NCBI GenBank assembly: GCA_964550025.1
Contig: CAZJYI010000006.1
Span: 1-64,000 of the forward strand
Reading direction: 5' to 3'
Length of the DNA stretch: 64,000 nt
Source of the DNA: CAZJYI01 sp964550025
GTDB taxonomy: Bacteria > Verrucomicrobiota > Kiritimatiellia > UBA8416 > CAYOBW01
Below the pieces are notes generated by a model, which was not told the DNA's origin, searched no databases, and saw nothing but the letters and a program-made list of their open reading frames with translations. Both the position numbers and the translations under genes were made by a program. Position 1 is the first letter of the stretch. Each line of letters opens with the position of its first letter. Positions 1 to 8,501 of this stretch are shown here, in pieces.

Positions 1-127
1 ATCCGGTCGCGCCCTCGTCTTTACCTTCATCTTTGCCTTCGTCTTCCCAACTACCTCTCCTCTCGTACTCGACCTTCCTCGCGTGCACCCCGCGGCGAAC
101 AAATGCCGCCTTTTTGCCGGGCAGAGG

Positions 128-156
128 TTGACACGCGTTGTCCCATCTGCTATCAA
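128..156 (+). promoter_or_regulatory. sigma70-type promoter for the small ORF and tRNA-Cys
   Basis: A perfect -35 box TTGACA (128-133) is followed, after exactly 17 bases, by a -10 box TATCAA (151-156). Transcription would start near 162-164, only about five bases before the ATG at 168, so the first ORF would be leaderless or nearly so. The same transcript would run into tRNA-Cys and end at the hairpin at 370-409. Confidence 0.75.
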
Positions 157-167
157 ATGCGGCCGAT

Positions 168-269
168 ATGGGACAGCAACTCAAAGTCAGAGTGAAGCGA
201 AGACGTCGTGTGCGCCGCAAGAAAGTACTGAAGGCACGTGCGAAAGAGACCGCTTCGAAGAAGAAATAG
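168..269 (+). CDS. 33-residue highly basic small protein
   Basis: A short ORF of 33 codons plus a TAG stop, starting MGQQLKVRVKRRRR and ending in three lysines; about half of the residues are Lys or Arg, and there are no aromatic residues or cysteines. It sits 6 bases after a predicted transcription start and ends 20 bases before tRNA-Cys, so it would be cotranscribed with the tRNA. There is no Shine-Dalgarno sequence, consistent with leaderless translation. Very basic peptides of this size are known in PVC bacteria; function is unknown, and nucleic-acid or ribosome binding is only a guess from charge. It could also be non-coding leader of the tRNA transcript. Confidence 0.55.
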   Translation: MGQQLKVRVKRRRRVRRKKVLKARAKETASKKK

Positions 270-289
270 CTAACGCAGCATTTCAGTTG

Positions 290-363
290 GGCGCGATGGC
301 CGAGTGGTTAGGCAGCGGTCTGCAAAACCGCGTACACCGGTTCAATTCCGGTTCGCGCCTCCA
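290..363 (+). tRNA. tRNA-Cys (GCA anticodon), CCA encoded
   Basis: The acceptor stem GGCGCGA (290-296) pairs with TCGCGCC (353-359), with U73 at 360 and an encoded CCA at 361-363. The anticodon stem GCGGT/ACCGC encloses the loop CTGCAAA with anticodon GCA at 322-324. The T arm holds GGTTCAATTCC. U73 and anticodon GCA are both cysteine identity elements. It lies between the small basic ORF and a strong terminator, so it is probably the main product of this transcript. Confidence 0.97.
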
Positions 364-369
364 GCCATG

Positions 370-409
370 ACCCGCTCGCGTACAATCTGTTGTGCAAGCG
401 GGTTCTTTT
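370..409 (+). terminator. rho-independent terminator after tRNA-Cys
   Basis: ACCCGCT (370-376) pairs perfectly with AGCGGGT (397-403). The stem continues inward as GTACAA with TTGTGC (one G-U pair), followed by the U-rich run TTCTTTT. It begins 6 bases after the tRNA 3' end. The rest of 410-594 shows no gene. Confidence 0.85.
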
Positions 410-594
410 CTGTCGGGGAATCAGTGTGTCCCGCTGTCCATTCCCCAATCGTAATCCCACTCCTTCCCCTCGCCAATCGCCCCCGGGGGTCACTCCGCGA
501 GGACTGGTGAGGGGGAGGAGTGCGACCCACCTCCGCCAAGGCTATGGCGGACAAGGCACGATCGGCGATGGTCGTGTATCCCGTCCGTGGGCCT

Positions 595-3500
595 TCAGTC
601 CGACATCCCGCTGGTGACTCGGTAATACTCCCATCTCGCCGCGGTTGGCCGGACGGTCTGGGACATGGGCTGGTTTGCAGGGCAATTCAATGGGCCGTGG
701 ATCGTGGTCCAGTTGCTGATCAGCAGGCTGTCCGCCGCCAGCACGCGGTAGGCGTGGCCGGCCACCCCGTTCCAATGAAGGACCATGCCGGCGGCATCCG
801 GCGTGATGTCCTGGAGCCCGAAGAGCGAGTCGCCATCGTTGGGGTTGCTTCCGCCGAGGAACTCTTCCAGGGCCGTCTGCCCGTCGCCATCCAGATCGAG
901 CCGCTCCGCTAGGTCGTAGTTTCCACCCGGCATCACGAGTCCGTGCGCTTCCAGCCACCAGTGCGGTGTGCCGCCGGCCGCGACCTGCAGGGCTGAGAAG
1001 GTGTCTACAATGACCGGGCTGCTCAGCACCAGCGCGTCGGTTTCCTCCAGGGTGGAGCCGTCGCCGAGCTGGGGCAGGCTTTCGTCGAAGGTCAAAGACC
1101 AGGCGGACGGGCCCACCGCGCGGGGCGCCGGCACTGTTACCCAGCCCAGCCGAACCCAGCCCCGGCAGCCCTCACCGGTCGAGCCGGAGATGCCGCCCCC
1201 GAGGGCTTCGACGGATTGGCCGTTGATCGTGCCGCTGGGGTTCTGGTTGAACAAGGCGCCATGCCCCAGGGCCAGTATCGTCAGCGGTTCGCCGTCCGCC
1301 TGCAGGTCCACGCGAGCATTGGCGACGCCTACCTCGTTGCTTCCGGAGTAGCGCAGCCACACTTCCACGACGTACGACTGGTTGTCCCGGTACTGCATCT
1401 GCCCGGGGTATGCTGCGAAGACCGCGTCGTTCATGCGGTCCGTACCCGCGGGAGTAGAGGCCACCCGCAGGGCTGCGCGCACCTGGCAGGGGCGGTGGAT
1501 GGTCATGGAGGCGGAGACCAGTCTGGGCGCGAGGGACAATACGCCATTTGTGTCCGTCAAAGCGGCGGGGGAGCCAATGGACCACCACTGAGCGTTCATC
1601 CATTCCAACGGGAACGTGCCGCCGAAGGCGCGGTCGCCGGGGTACGCGCGGAGGACCGCCCATTCGGCCTCCTGGCGATTCGTGGCGCCTTCCGTGCCGA
1701 ATGCGGCAAGCGTGACCAGTGCCGCTCCGTCCGCGGCCGTCCGCGAGCGGACATCCAGGGTGTAGCCGTCCGGAAGATCGGCGCCCCTGTCGAACCAGCT
1801 CAGAGACACGCCGGGGGGCAGCCGCAATCCGGCGTTGAGTCCGCCGTACGGAATGGTGCCATCCTCCACCAGGATGGGGATGAGAGCCGTTGTCCCCGGC
1901 GACGCCTCGACATCTTCCAGCCGCAGTGTCGGCGGGCGTATGGCGAATTTCGCCGTCAGGGCGAAGTCGTCGTTGAGCGTGACAGAGCGAACGGGGGCTG
2001 TGCCGCCGTCGCTCCATGCGACGAAGACGAAGCCGGTGGCGGGCAGAGCCCGGAGCTCGACTTCGTCTCCCGCGTTGTACCAGGTCACGCCGGTGGCGGG
2101 GAAGACCGCACCGTACGAGGCGGGTTCGGCGGTGAGGTCCAGTCTCACCAGGCGTGCGTCCGTGGCGCCCGTCCCGACGGGCTGCGCGTATGGCGTGGTA
2201 GTTGCGTAGTACGGATCGGTGTGGCGGATGGCGCCCCACGCGAACAGGTGACCGGTCTCGTCTATCGCGTAGGAGCTCTGTTCGCCGGCATCGATCGCGA
2301 AAACGTTGGTCAGGGCGGACACCCACACGGGTGAGTACTTGTAGTCCTTGGTGCCGTCTCCGAGCTGGCCGTTGCCGTTGGCGCCCCAGGTGTACACCCT
2401 TCCGGCTGCATCCAACGCCATGCCATGATAGCGGCCGGCCGCAATAGCCACGATGTTGCTCAGGCCCGTCACCGTCACCGGTGTCGGCGAGTCGACGCCC
2501 GTGCCGTTGCCGAGCTGGCCGGAGCTGTTCTCCCCCCAGCCGCGGACAGTCCCGTCCGCCAGCAGGGCCAGGAAGAAGTCACGGCCTACGGCCGCGGCCT
2601 GCACGTTCGCCAGCCCGACTACCGTGGTGACCGTTGTTGAGCTGTCCCACACTTTGACCGTACCGTCGCGGAACACAACCGCCGCCACGCGCTCGCGTGA
2701 ATCGATGCTCACGGCGTTCGTAACCGGGATATCGCCCCCGTCCCATAGCGCCATGGGCCGGTTGGTCCAGGTGCCCGGCCGAGGGCCGATCAACTCGCCC
2801 CACTGGTAGACATTGCCCGATGCATCCAGCGCCAGGCTGAGTTTGGCGCTGGCGGCCATGTGCACGACGCTGTGCAACCGCGGTTCGTCGCCCGGCCCTG
2901 CCACGGGCGTCGGCCGGTCGAGCGTCGCACTGTACGCGCCGATGCCGCACTGACCCTGGCCATTGGGCCCCCACGCGAACATCGTCCCGTCCGCGGACAG
3001 GGCCAGGTTGTGGTAGCACTGCTCGATCTTCATGATGTCCTGCAGGTAGGTTGTGCCGCCGACCGGACCCAGGACGGGGGTGACGAAGTAGTCATCCTTG
3101 ACGGGCGACTGCCATACCCTGGTGCTCTGCACGATGCCGCTGCGGTACAGGATCAACGGTTCGTTGAGAAGCCCCGACACCATGGGCACGGCCAGAAAGG
3201 GCATTCGCTCGAAGTTCGCGGTGACGGTTTCGTCCTGGGTGAGTGTGATCTGCGTGTCGCGTGAGAAGGCGTCGTCCACCGAACCGGTCCACGAGACAAA
3301 GCGGTGCCGGGCCGCATGGTCGGCGCGGAGCGTCACGACGCTTCCCGCGGTGAGCTCGTACTCTCCTTCGGCCGGAATGGTCGTGCCGCTCGAGGCGGGG
3401 GAGACCGCCATGGTCAATCGCGCCGGCACGTTTGTGAGAAGCGCGAAGTGCGCGCGGACCGTCATCTGACCGGTGATGCTCGCCGTGGTGTTGCTCATAT

Positions 3501-6500
3501 AGGGGTCGGCGACGCTACCCTCCCAGTGCGAGAAGGTGTATCGCGACTCGTCGGGGAGGGGTGTCAGTGGCAGGATGCCGCCGACGCGTCCGTAGTACGT
3601 CTTGGCCGGAGGGACCGTGCTGCCGCCGGAGGGCGGGACCGCCTCGACGGTCACGAAGACGTAGCGGTCGGTTGCATTCATGTCAGCGATCTCGACCGGC
3701 GCGGGGATGTCCACGCCCGGTATGCCGGTCACGGCCCCGTCGGTGTTGCCGCCCCAGGCGAAGACGCGGCCGTCCGCGGCGAGGGCGGCGCTATGGAACG
3801 GTCCGGCGGCGACTTCCACAATGGTCGGTAGGCCCGAGACGGGCTGGGGGGTGCCACTGGCGTCAAAAGAACCTACCCCCAGCTGACCGAAACTGTTGTC
3901 GCCCCAGGCGAAGACCCGGCCGGCTGCGTCAAGGGCAAGGGCATGCTGTCCTCCGGCCGCGAGGGAAACCACGCCGGTCACGCCGGCTACCACGGCGGGC
4001 GGGTTGGTGTTGCCCCAATGCCACACCGAGCCGTCCATGGCTACGGCGTAACTGCGCCCCGCCACTACGTCCCGGCTCGCCGCCACCGCCAGGCAGGGGG
4101 GCAGCCCGGTCAGCGGAACGGCCTTTTCGATCACGGGGGGATGGGCGGAGCTCACCTGACCGTTTCCATTGCGACCCCAACCCCAGACGCGGCCCACATC
4201 ATCGACCGCGAGCGCATGCGCGTTGCCTATCGCGACGAAGGTGATGTCCGAGATCGTCGATCCGTCACATCTCCGAATCGCGACGATGTTTGTCGTGAAG
4301 ATGGGGACCGAATCCCCGAGTGGACGGTCTTCATTGCGTCCGCTTCCCCAGACCTGCCCCTCTTCGTCCAGAACAAGCAGTGCCTCGCCGCCCGCCGCGA
4401 CCTGGCGGATGTAGTTTTCGGTTGTGGGCGACATCACCTGGATCTCGAGGGGATCGACCGCCCATGCGTCGTCAGCGGGTTCTGACGCGGTCCACGGCTC
4501 TCCCCAAACGTGCAGCGACCAGTGGTCGGCTCCGACGTTGAATGCGCGCCCGGCCGCCACCTTGTTCACCTTGTGCCACGTCGCTAACGGCGGAAGGCCG
4601 CCGCCCGAGCGCATCCAGGCGATGCCCGACTGTCCCGCGCTTCCTGTTCCCCATACCCAGAAGGTCTCGTCGTTGCGGCGGAGGGTGGTGTGGCCGGCGC
4701 CGACAGACAGGCGTTCCGAGGCGAAGTGGGCCGTCACCGTGACGTCGTTGGTGGGGGCGACGTCGGTGTGACTGGCGAGCGGCGAGACGACCGGTCCGCT
4801 CCAGTGGGAGAAACGGTATCCCGGCCTTGCACGGGCGTGCAGGGAAATGCTCCATCCGCGCTCCACCGTGCGAGTGCCCAGGTCGCCCTCGAGGTTCCAG
4901 TAGGCATCGGGCGGATCGGACGCCAGCGTGTACGTGACACCGTCGCTGACCCCGCCCGGATAGATGGTGAACTTCGCCCGCACGGCGGTCTGCTCTCCGA
5001 GCACGACCGTCGTCTGTTTCGCGTTGGGATCTGCGACTTGAGCGCCGGTCGAGAACGCCCACCGAACGAACGCGAGGCCGGGCCGGGGCTCGGCGGATAT
5101 CGAAACGACTGTCCCGATCGTGTCCATGTAACTGCCGACGGGCGGGGTGATTCTCGCGTCGGCGGCGGGGACGTCGGAGTAGACGTACAGCACGCCCTTA
5201 CCCCCGGGTAGCGGACTGACCGGTTCGCGCGGGACGAAGCACGCCCTGGCGTGGACGTGGGTGTCCGCGTTCATGACGAGGGGATTGGCCGTCGTGTTGC
5301 TCGGAACGGAGCCGTCCCAATGATCGAACTCGAACAGCGGCGCGGGATTGGCCGTGATCGTGATCTGTGAACCGGGCGACACCGTGTAGGCGTCGGCGGG
5401 AGTGGTCGTTCCGGCGTAGTCGGGTTTCGCGTCCGGGTGTACGTGGACCATTGGCGCGTACGGCACCACCGTCACGGAGCGGATGGCGCTCCAGGGGGAG
5501 ACCGCCAACCCCGGATCCACAGTCCGCACGGAACAGTAAAGGGTTCCGGCCGGGAGGTTGCGATATGTCACGCCGGAACGGACAAGGTTACCGAAATCGG
5601 CCGGGTGAATCGCGCCGGAGCAGATGTCACCGCCGCCCGATGTCGTCCCGATCCGCAGAATGTAGCGCAATCCCGATTCCTGGCACACATCGTCGGTGGC
5701 TCCGCCCCAGACGAACCTGACGCTGCCCCCGGCGCCGGGAGTGGCGAAGAGCACCCCCGGTGCGGTGGGCGGGGCGTTCGTTCCGCCCAGCCCGGGAAAC
5801 TCCGCGCTCCGGTTGCGAATGAGCTGGCTCACGATGTGCTGCAGGTTCGTTTCATGTTCTCCCGTGCGAGACCCGGCCGTGTAGAAGTCGGGGCTGCCGT
5901 CGCCGGTAACGTCGGCTACGGCCATTGGCGTGGGTTGCCTGTATCCGGTCACGCGCGGCAGTTCGAGGTCCGCGGCCTCGAAGTTGTCCGCCCCGAGATT
6001 GGCGTACACCTCGCAGAGGTTCGGCCACGCCTCGATATCGACGTCCCAGACCGAGCCTCCGCCGCCGGGTACGAGCTGGTACTTCCGTCCGGTCATCAGG
6101 AGGTCGCGGCGGCCGTCATGGTTCATGTCGACCCATTGCATGCGCCCGAAGTACGCGCCGGGGAACGGTGTGGCCGGGGTGATCGCGGCGAAGGTGCCGT
6201 CGCCCTGGTTTCGCAGCAGGAGCGTCCGCCTGGGCGTGACTCCGCTGATAGACAGGTCGTCCCACCCGTCGCCGTCGATATCGGAGAACGCCAGCATGCC
6301 GTTCTCCTGGTCGGGAATGCCCGGGTCAGTGACCACAAACCCCTCGTCGCCCAGGTTGCGGTAGACGCGCGAGACGGTATCCTCTCCGATGCCGCAGACC
6401 GCCAGATCGGGGAAGCCGTCCCCGTTCGGATCCCCCCACGCGAGCATGCCGCCCGCGCCCAGGTAGCCGTGGTACTTGACCCCGGCGGGCTCGATGTTGA

Positions 6501-8319
6501 TGGTTGCGAATGAGCCGTCGGATTCCTGGCGGCAGACGTACACGGCGTCCTGGTTGGCGACGGCCAGGTCCGGGCGCCCGTCGCGGTTGTAGTCCGCCGG
6601 CGCCAGCAATCCCCCTCCACTCGCGGCGGGCAGGCGGAGGCCGACATCGGTGAATGTCGCCGCGCCGCTGTTGCGGTAGAGGCGCGTGCCCAGCGTCCCG
6701 CCGGAGAGCCACAGGTCCGGGGACCCGTCGTTGTTGACGTCGCTCCACGCCAGTTCGGTGATTTCGGCGACCGGAAGGCCGGTTCCGGCGGCTTCCGTAA
6801 ACGTCCCGTCGCCCTGGTTGATCCACAGGCCGACGGCGTCGACGGCGTGGGGCCCCCCGCCTTCCACGATGCGGGCTCCCGCAATAACGAGATCGGGCCA
6901 CCCGTCGCCGTTGGCATCTCCAAACGCCGCGCTTCCGCTGCGGAGGTTCATTCCCTCCACCCCGGCCGTCTCCGGCTTCATGGCCTTGAACTTGAGGTAC
7001 CTGAACTCCCCGAGGACGGTCATGAGCGGGGTGTCTTCGGAAGTCGCCAGCACTTGCCCGGTCCCGTCCTCCAGACGGAACGAGGTTATGGTTGCGGGAG
7101 CGCTGAAGTAGTCGGCGCGGAAGGTCCTCAGGCCGACACTCATGACGGGCGGCCCGAGCCAGTCGGAGATATCCAGCAGGAACTCCCGTGTCCCGGAAAA
7201 CGAGCCGTTGATCCAGTAGAAGGGGCGTTTGGACATCCGCTCCGTATAGAGCGTGAACGGATTGTTGTTGATACTGTCGGCGCTCGGGGCGTCCACGCCG
7301 ATCGCGGCGATGGTGGTCGGTTGATAGGCCGTACGGTCCTGCATGATGACGGCCTCGGGGCCTGTGCCGCCGTCAAGAAAGTGCTGGTAGGCAATCCAGA
7401 CGAAGCCGTCCGTGCCGACGGAGGGCTCGACCACACCCCAACCCGTGCCCCAGGAGTTCACGGCGAGGAACGCGCCCCGGCGCGTTGTTCCCGTCCGGTC
7501 GTCGACGTAAGGCAGGTTGTCGTCGTAGCCCACGATCGCCAAGGCGTGTCCTTCATTGTATGGGTTAGCCCCGTCCGGGCGGAAGTAGACCCCATTGTTA
7601 ATGCCGTTGGCGCCGGCTTCAGACGGGTAACTGAAGAAGTTGTCCCCCACGCCGCCCGCATAGCCGATCGAGCCAACGGCGAGATCCCCGCTCGCAAGGT
7701 GCCGCTTGAGAAACGAGATGCCGTTGAGCGTGTTCAGCCCCCGAATGCGTCCCATACGCGCGGCGCGCCACTCCATGGCCCGGCGGAGAACGGCGGGATC
7801 CTCGGGAACGGCATGGATGTCATGCGTGTCCGCGTAGGGCATTTCGGCCCACGACGCGCAGCCGAAGGTGCAGAAGAGGTCCATCGCGTCGTAGTGGCTG
7901 ATTCCATCGATGCGCTGGCCCCACTGACGACACAGATTGAAGGTCCACATCGGACTGGCGACCCTCTCGGGGTGGGTCGCGGGATCCGGATGGGACCACC
8001 CCCGCTCGCGCGCTTCCTGGTACGTCTTGTAGTAGTAACCGGCCGCGAATGCGGAGCAGGTGCCCAATGACCCCTGTGACCTAACCGCCGGCAGGTGCTC
8101 GGTGTTGATCACCCTGTCCGGCAAGGGCGCCGGCGGCGGGGCCAGGGGTTCGAACACAAACATGCGCTCGTGATAGGCGGCCAGCTCTTCCGGGGTCAGC
8201 CTGCGCAGCCCCGACGCACGATAGGGTGGGTCCTCCGCGCCCCGCGCGTCGCACGCGAACAGGGCGATGAAGCACGCGATCCGGATCGCCGTTGACAGAC
8301 TTGCCTTATCCGTATTCAT
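595..8319 (-). CDS. giant secreted multidomain protein: papain-like protease, FG-GAP, B-repeats, RCC1, cohesin-like
   Basis: 2,574 residues. The ATG at 8319 is chosen because GAGGAG lies 7 bases upstream and a signal peptide follows (hydrophobic run ending near ARGAEDP); the open frame upstream only shadows the next gene. Domains in order: papain-family (C1) peptidase, with Gln and Cys in QGSLGTCSAFA (about 85-90), His in EGHALAIVGYDDN (about 258) and Asn in VNSWGTGWG (about 288); at least seven FG-GAP/VCBS repeats with DxNxDGxxD loops (about 455-815); an FnIII-like segment (about 845-950); InlB-type B-repeats; two blocks of RCC1-like repeats (about 1205-1530 and 1710-2040), each followed by more B-repeats; a cohesin-like segment (about 2130-2260); and a C-terminal calcium loop DLDGDGQTALEEF (about 2475). 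All three catalytic residues are present, so it is probably an active extracellular or surface protease. It is the distal gene of a two-gene unit with 8502-10811. Confidence 0.85.
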   Translation of the reverse strand: MNTDKASLSTAIRIACFIALFACDARGAEDPPYRASGLRRLTPEELAAYHERMFVFEPLAPPPAPLPDRVINTEHLPAVRSQGSLGTCSAFAAGYYYKTYQEARERGWSHPDPATHPERVASPMWTFNLCRQWGQRIDGISHYDAMDLFCTFGCASWAEMPYADTHDIHAVPEDPAVLRRAMEWRAARMGRIRGLNTLNGISFLKRHLASGDLAVGSIGYAGGVGDNFFSYPSEAGANGINNGVYFRPDGANPYNEGHALAIVGYDDNLPYVDDRTGTTRRGAFLAVNSWGTGWGVVEPSVGTDGFVWIAYQHFLDGGTGPEAVIMQDRTAYQPTTIAAIGVDAPSADSINNNPFTLYTERMSKRPFYWINGSFSGTREFLLDISDWLGPPVMSVGLRTFRADYFSAPATITSFRLEDGTGQVLATSEDTPLMTVLGEFRYLKFKAMKPETAGVEGMNLRSGSAAFGDANGDGWPDLVIAGARIVEGGGPHAVDAVGLWINQGDGTFTEAAGTGLPVAEITELAWSDVNNDGSPDLWLSGGTLGTRLYRNSGAATFTDVGLRLPAASGGGLLAPADYNRDGRPDLAVANQDAVYVCRQESDGSFATINIEPAGVKYHGYLGAGGMLAWGDPNGDGFPDLAVCGIGEDTVSRVYRNLGDEGFVVTDPGIPDQENGMLAFSDIDGDGWDDLSISGVTPRRTLLLRNQGDGTFAAITPATPFPGAYFGRMQWVDMNHDGRRDLLMTGRKYQLVPGGGGSVWDVDIEAWPNLCEVYANLGADNFEAADLELPRVTGYRQPTPMAVADVTGDGSPDFYTAGSRTGEHETNLQHIVSQLIRNRSAEFPGLGGTNAPPTAPGVLFATPGAGGSVRFVWGGATDDVCQESGLRYILRIGTTSGGGDICSGAIHPADFGNLVRSGVTYRNLPAGTLYCSVRTVDPGLAVSPWSAIRSVTVVPYAPMVHVHPDAKPDYAGTTTPADAYTVSPGSQITITANPAPLFEFDHWDGSVPSNTTANPLVMNADTHVHARACFVPREPVSPLPGGKGVLYVYSDVPAADARITPPVGSYMDTIGTVVSISAEPRPGLAFVRWAFSTGAQVADPNAKQTTVVLGEQTAVRAKFTIYPGGVSDGVTYTLASDPPDAYWNLEGDLGTRTVERGWSISLHARARPGYRFSHWSGPVVSPLASHTDVAPTNDVTVTAHFASERLSVGAGHTTLRRNDETFWVWGTGSAGQSGIAWMRSGGGLPPLATWHKVNKVAAGRAFNVGADHWSLHVWGEPWTASEPADDAWAVDPLEIQVMSPTTENYIRQVAAGGEALLVLDEEGQVWGSGRNEDRPLGDSVPIFTTNIVAIRRCDGSTISDITFVAIGNAHALAVDDVGRVWGWGRNGNGQVSSAHPPVIEKAVPLTGLPPCLAVAASRDVVAGRSYAVAMDGSVWHWGNTNPPAVVAGVTGVVSLAAGGQHALALDAAGRVFAWGDNSFGQLGVGSFDASGTPQPVSGLPTIVEVAAGPFHSAALAADGRVFAWGGNTDGAVTGIPGVDIPAPVEIADMNATDRYVFVTVEAVPPSGGSTVPPAKTYYGRVGGILPLTPLPDESRYTFSHWEGSVADPYMSNTTASITGQMTVRAHFALLTNVPARLTMAVSPASSGTTIPAEGEYELTAGSVVTLRADHAARHRFVSWTGSVDDAFSRDTQITLTQDETVTANFERMPFLAVPMVSGLLNEPLILYRSGIVQSTRVWQSPVKDDYFVTPVLGPVGGTTYLQDIMKIEQCYHNLALSADGTMFAWGPNGQGQCGIGAYSATLDRPTPVAGPGDEPRLHSVVHMAASAKLSLALDASGNVYQWGELIGPRPGTWTNRPMALWDGGDIPVTNAVSIDSRERVAAVVFRDGTVKVWDSSTTVTTVVGLANVQAAAVGRDFFLALLADGTVRGWGENSSGQLGNGTGVDSPTPVTVTGLSNIVAIAAGRYHGMALDAAGRVYTWGANGNGQLGDGTKDYKYSPVWVSALTNVFAIDAGEQSSYAIDETGHLFAWGAIRHTDPYYATTTPYAQPVGTGATDARLVRLDLTAEPASYGAVFPATGVTWYNAGDEVELRALPATGFVFVAWSDGGTAPVRSVTLNDDFALTAKFAIRPPTLRLEDVEASPGTTALIPILVEDGTIPYGGLNAGLRLPPGVSLSWFDRGADLPDGYTLDVRSRTAADGAALVTLAAFGTEGATNRQEAEWAVLRAYPGDRAFGGTFPLEWMNAQWWSIGSPAALTDTNGVLSLAPRLVSASMTIHRPCQVRAALRVASTPAGTDRMNDAVFAAYPGQMQYRDNQSYVVEVWLRYSGSNEVGVANARVDLQADGEPLTILALGHGALFNQNPSGTINGQSVEALGGGISGSTGEGCRGWVRLGWVTVPAPRAVGPSAWSLTFDESLPQLGDGSTLEETDALVLSSPVIVDTFSALQVAAGGTPHWWLEAHGLVMPGGNYDLAERLDLDGDGQTALEEFLGGSNPNDGDSLFGLQDITPDAAGMVLHWNGVAGHAYRVLAADSLLISNWTTIHGPLNCPANQPMSQTVRPTAARWEYYRVTSGMSD

Positions 8320-8330
8320 GGCTGTTCTCC

Positions 8331-8501
8331 TCATGACGCGGGATCCGGATTCCTGATATCCACCATCATCACCGAAACCGGCGACTCCATCGTGACGAAG
8401 CTCGGGTCCGGATTGGGCCTGCTCGCGGGATGCCACTGCACCTTCACGGTGAAGACCCGGTTGACCGTGTGGATCTTCGGGGTCGCGGCCGCCGGGGCAG
8501 G
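8331..8501 (-). other. in-frame extension of the upstream protease gene beyond a TGA codon
   Basis: After the TGA at 8502-8504 the same frame stays open for 56 codons, starting with a Pro/Ala linker (PAPAAATPK) and including a segment that reads like ordinary protein (VNRVFTVKVQWHP). It ends in a TGA at 8331-8333 that lies against the ribosome-binding site of the next gene, 11 bases before its ATG. That is where an operonic stop is expected. The simplest reading is that 8502 is a premature stop (mutation, sequencing error or recoded codon) and that the true product is 826 residues. No SECIS-like hairpin was recognised. Confidence 0.5.

Noticed and set aside
532..551. Palindrome TCCGCCA...TGGCGGA downstream of the giant gene
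   Set aside because: Perfect 7-bp arms but no U-run on either strand, and too far (about 44 bases) from the stop to call a terminator.
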